From: Obscuribacter phosphatis_A
GTDB taxonomy: Bacteria > Cyanobacteriota > Vampirovibrionia > Obscuribacterales > Obscuribacteraceae
DNA length: 64,000 nt
Direction: 5' to 3'
Assembly: GCA_017303615.1 (NCBI GenBank)
Contig: JAFLCK010000002.1
Coordinates: 124,001-188,000 of the forward strand
Shown here: positions 53,791 to 62,733 of the stretch, piece after piece
How positions within the stretch are numbered: position 1 is the stretch's first letter
Layout: each line of letters begins with the position of its first letter
Notes under the pieces: generated by a model
Told to the model about the DNA's origin: nothing
The model's database searches: none
Seen by the model: the letters and a program-made list of their open reading frames with translations, nothing else
Program-made: the position numbers and the translations under genes

Positions 53791-54729
53791 CTACTCTGCG
53801 CCCACTTTGGCACAGGCTTTGGCACGGGCGGCAAGCTCAGCGCGCAGGTAGCGACCGGGCAGTTCTTTACCTAAGAGTTTCTGGGCCAGCGCACCGGCTT
53901 CAACCAAAGCAGGCAAATCGATACCGGTCTTGATGCCCATGCCATGCAGCATATAGACTAGATCTTCGGTGGCGAGATTGCCTGATGCTCCCGGTGCATA
54001 GGGACAACCACCAAGTCCGCCCAAACTGCTGTCAAAAATAGTCACACCAGATTCGATACCAGCCACCACATTGGCCAAAGCAGTGCCGCGGGTATCATGA
54101 AAATGCAGAGCTAATTTCTCAAACGAAACCAGACCCTTGAGGGCATCCAAAACTTGCTTGACTTGCAGTGGATTGGCAGCGCCTATGGTGTCTCCTAGAG
54201 AAATCTCATGCACGCCCATGGACACCAGACCTTCCACGACTTTTAGAACCGAATTGATTGAAACCGGTCCTTCGTAAGGGCAGGCAAAAACGGTTGAGAC
54301 ATAGCAGCGCAAGCGCATACCGTCTTGCAAAGCCACATCAGCCACTTCTTTCATGGTGCTTATCGCTTCGGCGACAGATTTATTGATGTTCTTCTTGCTA
54401 TGAGCTTCGGAAGCCGATAGAAAGAGGTTAATCTGCTTCAAGCCACTTGCTTTAGCTGCTTCATAGCCTTTTAGATTGGGCACCAAAGCCGATATAGAGA
54501 GATCGGCTGGCAAAGAGAGAGAGGCAATAACCTGGGCGCCGTCTGCCAGTTGCGGTATCCACTTAGGCGAGACAAAAGAAGTGACTTCAATCTGTTTAAG
54601 CCCGGCTTGGGCGATAGCTTCGATTAAAGCCACCTTATCAGCCGTTTCTATGTGCTTAGACTCATTTTGCAAGCCGTCACGGGGACCAACCTCAAATACA
54701 GTCACTTCTTTTGGCAAATTATCAAACAT
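53791..54729 (-). CDS. Hydroxymethylglutaryl-CoA lyase
   Basis: Cleaves HMG-CoA to acetyl-CoA and acetoacetate, last step of leucine degradation. 312 residues, the usual length. TIM-barrel signature EVGPRDGLQNE near the N-terminus with metal and substrate residues, LHFHDTRGTALANV metal-binding His pair, and the active-site loop GGLGGCPYAPGASGN with catalytic Cys. Same order as in leucine-catabolic operons (carrier, lyase, hydratase). Confidence 0.94.
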   Translation of the reverse strand: MFDNLPKEVTVFEVGPRDGLQNESKHIETADKVALIEAIAQAGLKQIEVTSFVSPKWIPQLADGAQVIASLSLPADLSISALVPNLKGYEAAKASGLKQINLFLSASEAHSKKNINKSVAEAISTMKEVADVALQDGMRLRCYVSTVFACPYEGPVSINSVLKVVEGLVSMGVHEISLGDTIGAANPLQVKQVLDALKGLVSFEKLALHFHDTRGTALANVVAGIESGVTIFDSSLGGLGGCPYAPGASGNLATEDLVYMLHGMGIKTGIDLPALVEAGALAQKLLGKELPGRYLRAELAARAKACAKVGAE

Positions 54730-54753
54730 CTAATTCAAGACCTAAGACAAAAC

Positions 54754-54966
54754 CTAAGACAAGACCATCAAGAGATCGCCTTCGTTAACGAAGTCACCGC
54801 TTGTCACCTTGATTTCCTCTACTTTGCCGGTTTCGGTGGAAGCGACAGGCAGTTGCATTTTCATCGATTCGAGTATGGCTACGTCCATACCATCCTCAAC
54901 TGCATCGCCCGGCTTGACCAGCAATTCCACAACCACACCGGCCATCATTGAACAAATCTGTTTCAT
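54754..54966 (-). CDS. Free-standing biotinyl (biotin/lipoyl) carrier protein
   Basis: 70 residues, a complete single hammerhead biotinyl domain with the attachment Lys in ILESMKMQLPV and the flanking GDAVEDGMDVA and GDFVNEGDLLMV turns. GGAG lies 6 bp upstream. Carriers of this size serve acyl-CoA carboxylases (compare the 70-residue carrier in the Bacillus yng operon), but no biotin carboxylase or carboxyltransferase gene is in this window. The gap upstream (54967-55180) holds a purine tract of about 50 bp on the plus strand. Confidence 0.9.
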   Translation of the reverse strand: MKQICSMMAGVVVELLVKPGDAVEDGMDVAILESMKMQLPVASTETGKVEEIKVTSGDFVNEGDLLMVLS

Positions 54967-55180
54967 ACAAGTCTCCGCATAATCTAAAAGAGATGAAAGA
55001 AAAGAGAGAAAGAAAATAAAGAAAACAAAGAAAATATCGCATCGCGGTCTGGTTTGGAGACGCTAAAAGCTGGTTGCCTCTGCTATCTACAAGCCAAAGC
55101 CGGCGCAACAAAGTTGCACGAAGCATATCTTAACAAAGCCCGTACATGTATATATGACCGCCATCTTATCTGATGGCAAC

Positions 55181-56845
55181 TTACTTGTTGAAGAGACCGC
55201 GCAGCGTATCCCCTAATTTTTTGACATTTTCGTCTTCATCACCAGAAGCCTGCGCTTGCTCGGCACCACCCTCGCTCTGACCCCAATCAAATGCAGGTCC
55301 TTCCTTTTTGCGACGACCGCGCACAGGCGAGATGAGGGCCCCACCGGCTGCACTGGCGAGGGAAGAACGGTGTTCGTTCTCTTCGCCTTGGACAGGAGCC
55401 GGGGCAGGAGCCGGGGCCGCCTGAACAGACACATCTTGGCCGGCTGCGGCAGGAGCTGGTTCGCCCCAGGCCGATGTGGCTGGAGCGCTAGGTTGACCCC
55501 AAGCGGATTCGGCGGACTCTGGTGTAGGTGCGCTGGTAGCGCCCCAGGCTGAAGCAGCGCTCTCGGCGGCTGGAGACGGCGCAGCCCAAGGAGAGGGAGC
55601 CGCAGCGGCTGGCTGGGACGGTTCGCCCCAGGCGCCCATAGTATTGGCAGGCGGCTGGGCATTCGGAATATTTTGTGCAGATTGACCAGATTGACCAGCT
55701 TGAGCTTGATTTCCGCCAGAGGGTTCGCCCCAGACTCCCTGTCCCCAAGCAGCAGTGCTCTCAATCGGCGGCTTAACCGGTTCGGGCGCTGGACGGGCAG
55801 AAGCAGGCTCACCCCAAGCACTGACCGGTGTACTCGGTTCGCCCCAAGCAGCGGATGGGCTGCCCCAAGCATCGGCGGCGGACGACGACTGAGAAGCCGG
55901 GGCAGAAGGAGAAGAACTTTGTGGAGAAAACGGCGGTGCAGCCTGTGCCGGTGCCGCATCAAGAGCAGGGGCAGCACTCTGAGCACCCCAAGGTATGACT
56001 TGAGGTATGACTTGAGGTATGACTTGAGGTTCTTCTTGTTTGTCTTGCTTAGCAGGTTCACCCCAGGCCGAAGCAGCAAAGGAACTGGTATCACCGGCAC
56101 CACCAGCCGCATCGAGATTCATATCTACAGCACCGGCATTACCACTGAAAGAGCTCAAAATAGGATCGTCGGACGGAAGATCTGAAGGAAGCCCGGAGGG
56201 CGCCTCTTGCGGCAGAACTGACTCACCCGGCTCAATGACAGGATTATCGCTGGTACTGGTGCCGCTCTTAGCCAGCTCAAGTTCAGGCTCTGGCTGAGAT
56301 TCGGGCTCTGATTTAAATTCGGATTCTGGTTCGCTTACCAGCGGAGCGACTGCCTTGGCTTCTGAAACAGACGAAATAATCGGCGCCGGGGCTTCCGGAG
56401 CTGAGGCTTCTGGCGTACTGACCGCGGGCGTGCTCGGGGCACTCAATGCAGAGACAGCCGGTTCTGATACTACTGGTGGGGCTGACACTACTGGCGGCGC
56501 CGACACTACCGGTGGAACCGATACTACAGGCGGTGCTGGCTCAGCCACAGCCACCGCAGCAACTTGCGGTTCGCTTTCTTTTGCCGCAATTTCAGGCTGA
56601 GCCTCTGCCGTTACCGACTCTCTGACAATTTTCGGCCAGTTGCCGCTCAAATAGCGGTCGCGCATAGCCAAGACTCTCTCTCTGTCTTTGACCAGCGATT
56701 CCAATCTGGTTTTGTTTTGATCTATGCGTTTCTCAAGCTCGCCGATTTGCTGCGTAATGACATTGATCTCTTCTCTGGTTACTTCTTCTTTCTCAGTAAA
56801 CTCAGAGAGTAGGTCCCGTAGCATTTCGGGATTGATGGCACCCAT
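55181..56845 (-). CDS. Coiled-coil protein with repeated WGEP/PPVVSA segments
   Basis: 554 residues. Residues 1-70 form a coiled coil (LLSEFTEKEEVTREEINVI, KRIDQNKTRLESLVKDRERV). The rest is Pro/Ala/Ser-rich with four PPVVSx units, three QVIP units and about ten AWGEP/AWGxPS units; a basic patch (VRGRRKKEG) and an acidic end (DEDENVKKLGDTLRGLFNK) close it. No signal peptide, membrane helix or catalytic motif. Looks like a disordered tether; function not proposed. The N-terminal coiled coil may dimerise it. The three-frame openness on both strands comes from GC-rich repeats. Confidence 0.72.
   Translation of the reverse strand: MGAINPEMLRDLLSEFTEKEEVTREEINVITQQIGELEKRIDQNKTRLESLVKDRERVLAMRDRYLSGNWPKIVRESVTAEAQPEIAAKESEPQVAAVAVAEPAPPVVSVPPVVSAPPVVSAPPVVSEPAVSALSAPSTPAVSTPEASAPEAPAPIISSVSEAKAVAPLVSEPESEFKSEPESQPEPELELAKSGTSTSDNPVIEPGESVLPQEAPSGLPSDLPSDDPILSSFSGNAGAVDMNLDAAGGAGDTSSFAASAWGEPAKQDKQEEPQVIPQVIPQVIPWGAQSAAPALDAAPAQAAPPFSPQSSSPSAPASQSSSAADAWGSPSAAWGEPSTPVSAWGEPASARPAPEPVKPPIESTAAWGQGVWGEPSGGNQAQAGQSGQSAQNIPNAQPPANTMGAWGEPSQPAAAAPSPWAAPSPAAESAASAWGATSAPTPESAESAWGQPSAPATSAWGEPAPAAAGQDVSVQAAPAPAPAPVQGEENEHRSSLASAAGGALISPVRGRRKKEGPAFDWGQSEGGAEQAQASGDEDENVKKLGDTLRGLFNK
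55990..56025. repeat. Three 12-bp tandem repeats in the WGEP protein gene
   Basis: Three head-to-tail copies of a 12-bp unit (GAGGTATGACTT with one early variant) encode QVIP three times on the reverse strand. A fourth degenerate copy follows at 56026-56037. Slippage could alter copy number in frame. Confidence 0.85.
56469..56540. repeat. Four 18-bp tandem repeats in the WGEP protein gene
   Basis: Four 18-bp units at 56469, 56487, 56505 and 56523 encode PPVVSx repeats on the reverse strand. Copies differ mainly at third codon positions, so the protein motif is conserved beyond recent duplication. Confidence 0.8.
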
Positions 56846-56967
56846 AGTCGAAAAAACCTCTATCTAAAGTGAGAGCACTGCTCTGTGCCATATATTCCAC
56901 ACAAAGCACAAAAGCATTCGAATATTAAATCATGCTGCAGAAAAATTCTTTCGCATAAACAAAATAA

Positions 56968-57774
56968 TTAGACGGCGCCCTCTTCGCCACCCAAACGAGC
57001 GTAATTCTTGGTTTCTTGGATCATGGCTGAGAATAACCACATACAGAGCTGGTCAAGCGTCTCAATAGGCGGATTAGCGTCTTGCATACGCCACATCATG
57101 CCCTGCTCGGTAATCTTCACTTGAATAGTGGCAATCGGCTGATAATCATTCTCGGTGCGGCTCAAAGCCATTACTTTACTGGTGGGTACCAAGAAGCATT
57201 CCACTTTGTCGTCGCAACCACGTACAACCAAAGAACAAAGGCGGGTTGAAAAACGAGCCCTGAAATAGGTCTTGGTTTCTTCCGCTTCTCTAAAACGGTT
57301 GTACTTGGTGACCTCGGTCACGTCTCCTGATATAGATCCCGAGACATGCAACTCGGTGCCATTGGCAACCTGGTTGAATTCGAACATATAGCGTTGCAAC
57401 AAGCCATAAATCTTGTCGACTAGAATGGCAATGCCAGACTTATAGATAGATTCGCGATAAACCTCTTGCAAATGCACGCCGCGCTGATCGGCAAGAAATT
57501 GCAAAGAGTCTTGCTTGAGCTGACTCATCCAGTCGGTGCCTGGTTCGACCGGCTCAGACTCATGATAAACAAGAATCTGTTCTGATACAGCCACCGACCA
57601 GTCAGGATTTTGCCCGGCCGCCAAGCCGTTCGAATACATCGAGCGGTCTACGGCCCGGTTGGGCAAGGGAGCCTGGGTGGGCTTACCCGGATTACCGTCC
57701 AGGAACTTGCGCACTTCTTTTCCGGTGGACTTACCCTGTTGTGGAGGGTTGCGTCCGTCGTTCCTTCCGAACAT
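56968..57774 (-). CDS. Conserved-looking protein of unknown function
   Basis: 268 residues, not recognised. The first 60 residues are Asn/Pro/Gly-rich; the remainder looks like a single folded domain with alternating helices and strands (SLQFLADQRGVHLQEVYRES; YGLLQRYMFEFNQVANGTEL; VSGSISGDVTEVTKYNRF; FLVPTSKVMALS). Two Cys residues lie near CSLVVRGCDDKVEC. No membrane segment or signal peptide. It has GGGAG upstream and stands between the repeat protein gene and the nucleotide-sugar fusion, each at gaps of about 85-120 bp, so probably an independent unit. Confidence 0.65.
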   Translation of the reverse strand: MFGRNDGRNPPQQGKSTGKEVRKFLDGNPGKPTQAPLPNRAVDRSMYSNGLAAGQNPDWSVAVSEQILVYHESEPVEPGTDWMSQLKQDSLQFLADQRGVHLQEVYRESIYKSGIAILVDKIYGLLQRYMFEFNQVANGTELHVSGSISGDVTEVTKYNRFREAEETKTYFRARFSTRLCSLVVRGCDDKVECFLVPTSKVMALSRTENDYQPIATIQVKITEQGMMWRMQDANPPIETLDQLCMWLFSAMIQETKNYARLGGEEGAV

Positions 57775-57860
57775 TCTTCCAATACTCCCGTTCCGCTAGC
57801 GCCAGCCTGCTTTAAGGCTATGCCCATTTAGATGCTCTCTAAAACGACTATATTGAAAGA

Positions 57861-60428
57861 TCAGGCTTTCTGCAAATACCTGACAAGCTGAGTATATTCG
57901 TTTAGGTCGGCTGAAGTATTCTGCAAGTTGGAACCGTCGGCATAAACATGCACTAGGGGCTCAACGGCATCAGGCAAAACCAAGATCCAGTGGTCCGGGC
58001 GGGTCTGAATCTTGACGCCGTCGAGAAGCTCCATCGGTCTATCTTGGTGTTTCTCCACCAGAAGCCTCATCACCCGACCTTTTCTTTCCCAAGGACAATG
58101 CACCGAATCCACTTGATAATAGAGCGGCGGCAGTTCAGCCACGGCTTGCTGCAAAGTGCGGCCCTGATAGGTCAAATGCTCGAGCACTTGCCCCACGGCA
58201 AACATGGCGTCATAACCGTTCTGGAATTCAGGGAAGATGAAGCAGCCGTTGGCGCTGCCGCCCAAAACAGCTTCTTCCAGCTTGGCTGTAGTGCTGCCGA
58301 TTTCGGTCTCGGAAGCCTTGCAGCGCACAACTTTGCAGCCATAGCGGCTGGCGATGCGCTCGATTACCGAGCTGGCATTAACCGGTACAACGATGGAGCG
58401 ACCTGGCTTATCGCGCAAGATTATGTCGGCCACCGTGGCTAGCAGAAGCTCACCCCTGATAATCTGTCCGGCTTCGTCGACCAGGGTCATCTGTTCGCCG
58501 TTTCGACCAATCTGCACGCCCAAGTCTGCACCCAAAGCCTTAACCACATCGGCAAGCTGCTTGCGCATCGAAATGCGCTCTTCTTGCCGGGGCGGCGAAT
58601 TGCGAATCGATGAGTTGAGCACGACAGTCTCGATACCGAGTTGACCGAGCAGGTCGGGCAAGAGCACGCCTGTTTCAGCCATGGCATAGTCGATTACAAC
58701 TTTTGGAGCATGGGTGGAAAGGGCTCCAAGCTTGGTCTTTCTGGTGTAGTTCGAACCGGGCACGATACAGAAAGGTACTTTGTCTTCTTCGAAGACTTGA
58801 CCTTTAACGTGGTTGAGAAATTCGTCGACATAGTACTCGCGCACACGGCTGGGGAAAGAGATGCTGCCGACATCGGAAGGAGCGCAACGAGGGAAGTCTT
58901 CTTTGAAGAAAGTGGTTTCGATCTTGCGTTCCATCGACTTGGTTATGGCCACGCCCTGGCTGTCGAAAAACTCAATTGTAATTTTGTCTATTTCGCGCTG
59001 TGAAACCCGCACATGAATCAAACCGGCGGCACGCTGGGTTTTGACATAATAGCGCGAGATCGGCAGGGGCATCGACTCTAGGTTCTGCACTTCAATACCG
59101 ACCGAAGCCAGACCTGAGACGATGGCGCGGCTGATCATCTGTGAAACTTTCCAGTAATCACGGCTGACCAATACCGGTCCACCCTTGAGAGTGGCGCCAT
59201 AGGCGGCGGCAAGATTGACGGCAAATTCGGGGGTGATGTCGACGTTGGCCAGACCACGTACACCATGGGCACCAAATAAGGTGCGGGGTGCGCGTGTGCC
59301 CCAAATTACAGATTCGAGCACTTTGGCGCCGCTGTCTATGTTTTTATCAGGCCAGATGCGCACATCAGGATTGACTGTTGCTTCTTGTCCAACCACTGAG
59401 TTATTGCCGATAATAGCCCCTTCCAACAACTCAGCCGAATTATGAATAGTGGAATTATTGCAAACCACGCAAGCTCTTAACTGAGCATTGCTGCCCACAT
59501 AGGCGTTAGACCAGATAACCGGCTGTTTGAGCGAGGCTTTCTCTTGAATGACGACATTGTCGCCGATGACGCTGTGTTTAGATATGACTGTTTCTCTGCC
59601 GATGCGGCAGTTCTTGCCAATCATGACCGGACCTTCCAACTGCACCGAAGCATCAATCTGAGAGCCATGTCCGACAAAGACACCGGGCTCGATTTGCGGC
59701 AGGTCGAGACTGATATTGACTAAGCCATCGAGCACGTCGCGGTGCGCCTGACGATAAACAGCCAGGTTGCCGATGTCGCACCAGTAGCCGTCGGCCACAT
59801 AGCCGTACATAGGCTCATTGCGCAAAAGCAAGAGGGGGAAAAGATCATTCGAGAAATCTTGTTCACGGCCCATAACTACATAGAGCATCACTTCGGGCTC
59901 AAGTATGTAAGTGCCGGTATTGACTGTATCCGAAAAAATTTCAGAAGCGCCTGGTTTTTCCACAAAGCGCTGAATGCGTCCTTCGTTGTCGGTAATGACG
60001 ACGCCGTATTCGAGGGGGTTCTCGACTCTTTTGAGAACCAGGGTGGCTTTCGATTTCTTCTCTTTATGAAACTCTAGAGCCTTACCTAAGTCCATGTCGG
60101 TGAGACTATCGCCCGAGATGACTATGAAAGTGCTATCGAGATGGTCCTGAATAGCCTTGACGCAACCGGCTGTACCAAGGGGCTTACCCTCTTCCACCGA
60201 ATAGCTTATCTTGCAGCCGAAATCGGAACCATCGCCGAAGTAATCACGAATGGCATCGGGCAAATAATGCAGGGTAAAAACGATGTCATCAAAGCCATGC
60301 GTTTTGAGCAAATTGACTATGTGCTCAGACATAGGCTTACCAGCCACAGGCACCATCGGCTTGGGCAGATTGCAAGTGAGTGGGCGCAATCTCGTGCCGG
60401 AGCCGCCGGCCATGATAACAGCTTTCAT
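57861..60428 (-). CDS. Mannose-1-phosphate guanylyltransferase/phosphomannomutase-like fusion
   Basis: 855 residues in three parts. Residues 1-235: sugar-phosphate nucleotidyltransferase with AVIMAGGSGTRLRPLT and LPKPMVPVAGKP and Asp in SGDSLTDMD. Residues about 250-375: left-handed beta-helix hexapeptide repeats (IGKNCRIGRETVISKHSVIG). Residues about 385-855: phosphohexomutase fold opening with LFGAHGVRGLANV. The mutase catalytic Ser motif (TASHNP) is replaced by HVRVSQRE near 471-478 and the DGDGDR metal loop by DLGVQIGRNGEQ near 630, so the mutase part is probably not catalytic. Same fusion is typical of cyanobacteria. Starts 5 bp after the GT4 stop with GGAGG. Confidence 0.88.
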   Translation of the reverse strand: MKAVIMAGGSGTRLRPLTCNLPKPMVPVAGKPMSEHIVNLLKTHGFDDIVFTLHYLPDAIRDYFGDGSDFGCKISYSVEEGKPLGTAGCVKAIQDHLDSTFIVISGDSLTDMDLGKALEFHKEKKSKATLVLKRVENPLEYGVVITDNEGRIQRFVEKPGASEIFSDTVNTGTYILEPEVMLYVVMGREQDFSNDLFPLLLLRNEPMYGYVADGYWCDIGNLAVYRQAHRDVLDGLVNISLDLPQIEPGVFVGHGSQIDASVQLEGPVMIGKNCRIGRETVISKHSVIGDNVVIQEKASLKQPVIWSNAYVGSNAQLRACVVCNNSTIHNSAELLEGAIIGNNSVVGQEATVNPDVRIWPDKNIDSGAKVLESVIWGTRAPRTLFGAHGVRGLANVDITPEFAVNLAAAYGATLKGGPVLVSRDYWKVSQMISRAIVSGLASVGIEVQNLESMPLPISRYYVKTQRAAGLIHVRVSQREIDKITIEFFDSQGVAITKSMERKIETTFFKEDFPRCAPSDVGSISFPSRVREYYVDEFLNHVKGQVFEEDKVPFCIVPGSNYTRKTKLGALSTHAPKVVIDYAMAETGVLLPDLLGQLGIETVVLNSSIRNSPPRQEERISMRKQLADVVKALGADLGVQIGRNGEQMTLVDEAGQIIRGELLLATVADIILRDKPGRSIVVPVNASSVIERIASRYGCKVVRCKASETEIGSTTAKLEEAVLGGSANGCFIFPEFQNGYDAMFAVGQVLEHLTYQGRTLQQAVAELPPLYYQVDSVHCPWERKGRVMRLLVEKHQDRPMELLDGVKIQTRPDHWILVLPDAVEPLVHVYADGSNLQNTSADLNEYTQLVRYLQKA

Positions 60429-60432
60429 CTAA

Positions 60433-61680
60433 CTACCTCCCCTTGCCACTGCTAGCAGTTTTCTCTTTATCTGAAACCATGACTGAACGCTCGGCTTTGA
60501 CCATTTCCGATTCGTTCAAAACTTTCTGATAGACCTCGCGAGTGCGCCTTGCAATTACTTTCCAGTTATAAATGTGCTGTACTTTGTCATAAGCAGTCTC
60601 GCGCAGTTTGTCGGCCAACTCGGGGTTGCGCAAAACTTGCAAAAGCCCCCAGGCAAGCGAACCGGCATCGCCTGCATAAGTGGTGACGCCGGTTTCCATA
60701 TTCTCGACGAAATCTTTCAGACCACCGACATCGGAAGTTACCACCGGCACTTGGGCGGCCATGCCTTCCAAGGCCACTATGCCGAAAGGCTCATAAAGAC
60801 TGGGTATGCACACAGCATCGGCGGCTTTATAGAGATGTTTCAACTCTTCATCGCCGACATAGCCAAGAAAATGGGTATGGTGCGAAACACCGAGGGCTTC
60901 TGCTTGACGCTTCAGATCGTCTAAATAATAGCCGGTGCCGACAAAAAGAAACTGCGTACCGGGACGCTCTGAAATTACGCGGGGCACTGCTTCGAGCAAT
61001 ACGTGCACGCCTTTCTCACGCACCATGCGACCGACATAGAGCACTATCTGCTGATGCTCTGAGACAAAGCGTCCTCTGATGGGACGCACATCGCATTCAA
61101 AATCAAAAACACTAGGGTCGGTGCCGTTCGGCACCACGGCAATCTTATTGGGTGGCAAGCCGAAGAGCGTCTGCAACTCACCGTTCATCGCATGAGAATT
61201 GACTATCACTTCCCAAGCTTCAAAAGTAAGACGCCACTCCATCTGGTGAATATAACGCTGCAAGTCGCTGTGAATGCCGTGCATGCGACCGGCTTCGGTG
61301 GCATGCATGGTGGCGACAAGAGGAAGACCAAAGCCGCTTTTCAATACCCAAGCAGCATCGGTGACCATCCAGTCATGGGCATGAATAATGTCGAAAGGGG
61401 CTTGCTGATGCAGCTTGATGGCATATTGCAAAAGCCCAAAATTAAAGCGGTTTACCCAAGAAAGAAAATCAGGAGTGGTATCGGTCTGAGTTTTGACGCG
61501 GTGTATGTGCACACCGTCTACCACTTCATGCTCGGCCTGTCCTGGATGGTCGGCAGTGACCACATGCACTTCCACACCAGAAAGCACCAGCTCACGCGAA
61601 AGGGCCCAGACAACTCGCGCCAGACCACCAATAATGCGCGGCGGATATTCCCAGGAAAGCATCAAAACTCGATTCGGCAC
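60433..61680 (-). CDS. Glycosyltransferase family 4 protein
   Basis: GT-B fold retaining glycosyltransferase, 415 residues, from GTG 61680 (AAGGGG upstream). N-terminal part: MLSWEYPPRIIGGLARVVWA (acceptor/nucleotide loop) and HAHDWMVTDAAWVLK; C-terminal donor half: VLYVGRMVREKGVHVLLEA, then YEPFGIVALEGMAAQVPVV with the conserved ExxG/E motif. Resembles glycogen-synthase-like and phosphatidylinositol-mannosyl-type GT4. Donor sugar is not readable. It lies in an operon between gpsA and the nucleotide-sugar fusion, so an envelope polysaccharide role is likely. The last 20 residues are a charged tail. Confidence 0.9.
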   Translation of the reverse strand: MPNRVLMLSWEYPPRIIGGLARVVWALSRELVLSGVEVHVVTADHPGQAEHEVVDGVHIHRVKTQTDTTPDFLSWVNRFNFGLLQYAIKLHQQAPFDIIHAHDWMVTDAAWVLKSGFGLPLVATMHATEAGRMHGIHSDLQRYIHQMEWRLTFEAWEVIVNSHAMNGELQTLFGLPPNKIAVVPNGTDPSVFDFECDVRPIRGRFVSEHQQIVLYVGRMVREKGVHVLLEAVPRVISERPGTQFLFVGTGYYLDDLKRQAEALGVSHHTHFLGYVGDEELKHLYKAADAVCIPSLYEPFGIVALEGMAAQVPVVTSDVGGLKDFVENMETGVTTYAGDAGSLAWGLLQVLRNPELADKLRETAYDKVQHIYNWKVIARRTREVYQKVLNESEMVKAERSVMVSDKEKTASSGKGR

Positions 61681-61701
61681 TTTGTTCCCCTTGTTTTTGC
61701 A

Positions 61702-62706
61702 TTACTCACTGGAGAGCGGTCTTGACAAAAGGGCCATGATCGCTTCTTCAGGCGTCGAAATACCCTTAAGTGTGGACTCCACTTGCTCAGCTATGGGCAG
61801 CTCCAGTCCGAGTCTTATCGAAAGTTCACAAACAGCCTGGGTGGTGGTCACCCCTTCCGCCACCTGACCCAGTTCAGTAAGTATGGTTTCAAGACTCTTG
61901 CCTCGGGCTAGACCATAGCCTACGCGGTAATTGCGCGAAAGGCTGCTTTCGCAAGTGGCAAAAAGATCACCCATACCGGAGAGCCCGGCCATGGTACTGG
62001 GGCGAGCGCCGAGCCTAACGGCAAGTCTTGTCATTTCAGCCAACCCTCTTGTCAAAAGCGAAGCCTTGGCATTAACCCCCAGCCCTAAGCCGTCGCAGAC
62101 ACCGGCAGCAATAGCAATAACATTCTTGAGGGTGCCGCCCAATTCCACACCGGGCAGATCGTCATTGGCATAAACCCGAAAGCGCGGCGCGCTCAAAACC
62201 TGGCGCAGTTGCTTGGCAACAGTAATGTCTTTACAAGCCACCACAGAGGCTGTCGGCAAGCCACTGAGAACTTCCATTGCTAGATTTGGACCAGATAGTG
62301 CCGCCACCGCCGCCTGAGGAAAAGCGGCCTGGATGATCTCACTCATTCTAAGATGACTTTTCAATTCCAAGCCTTTGACGGCACTGACCAGAACCGGCAG
62401 AGCCAGACCGGTCTTAGCCATAGCTTCGGTCAAGGCTCGCATCCCTTGCGAGGAACAAACCAAGACATTGACATCAGCCCCATCAAGACAAGCGGAGAGA
62501 TCGCTTAAGACCTCAACACTTTCAGGCAATGGCTGAGTTCTAGGACGATCAATCTGACGACTAGAAGCCAGGCATTTAGCCCGCTCTTGATTGCGACAAT
62601 AGACTTTGACCAAACAATCGGGCTTGCCACCCCAAAGACTAGCCAGGGTCAGCCCCCACGATCCGGCACCTAAAACCGCTATCACAGTAGATTTGCCAGG
62701 GGGCAC
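61702..62706 (-). CDS. gpsA: Glycerol-3-phosphate dehydrogenase [NAD(P)+]
   Basis: Makes sn-glycerol 3-phosphate from dihydroxyacetone phosphate for phospholipid synthesis. 334 residues. NAD-binding AVLGAGSWGLTLASLWGGK, LSGPNLAMEVLSGLPTASVV, catalytic Lys in GTLKNVIAIAAGVCDGLGL, and the signature region MTRLAVRLGARPSTMAGLSG. Start GTG 62706 with AAAGGAT upstream. Product would feed PlsY (20272-20928) if made. First gene of the gpsA-GT4-fusion set. Confidence 0.96.
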   Translation of the reverse strand: MPPGKSTVIAVLGAGSWGLTLASLWGGKPDCLVKVYCRNQERAKCLASSRQIDRPRTQPLPESVEVLSDLSACLDGADVNVLVCSSQGMRALTEAMAKTGLALPVLVSAVKGLELKSHLRMSEIIQAAFPQAAVAALSGPNLAMEVLSGLPTASVVACKDITVAKQLRQVLSAPRFRVYANDDLPGVELGGTLKNVIAIAAGVCDGLGLGVNAKASLLTRGLAEMTRLAVRLGARPSTMAGLSGMGDLFATCESSLSRNYRVGYGLARGKSLETILTELGQVAEGVTTTQAVCELSIRLGLELPIAEQVESTLKGISTPEEAIMALLSRPLSSE

Positions 62707-62733
62707 CTTGAGATCCTTTCTTATTTAACTTGC

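Noticed and set aside
55213..56112. 299-codon open frame on the reverse strand inside the repeat-rich gene
   Set aside because: Arises from GC-rich repeats; composition is Leu/Arg/Pro-heavy with no initiation signal, and the 554-residue frame has the coiled coil and the repeat logic.
57804..57819. Hairpin AGCCT-6 nt-AGGCT near the 268-residue gene start
   Set aside because: Only five pairs and no T-run on either side; too weak for a terminator.
57990..58442. 150-codon forward frame opposite the nucleotide-sugar fusion
   Set aside because: Opposite a well-supported gene, no start signal and no recognisable motif.
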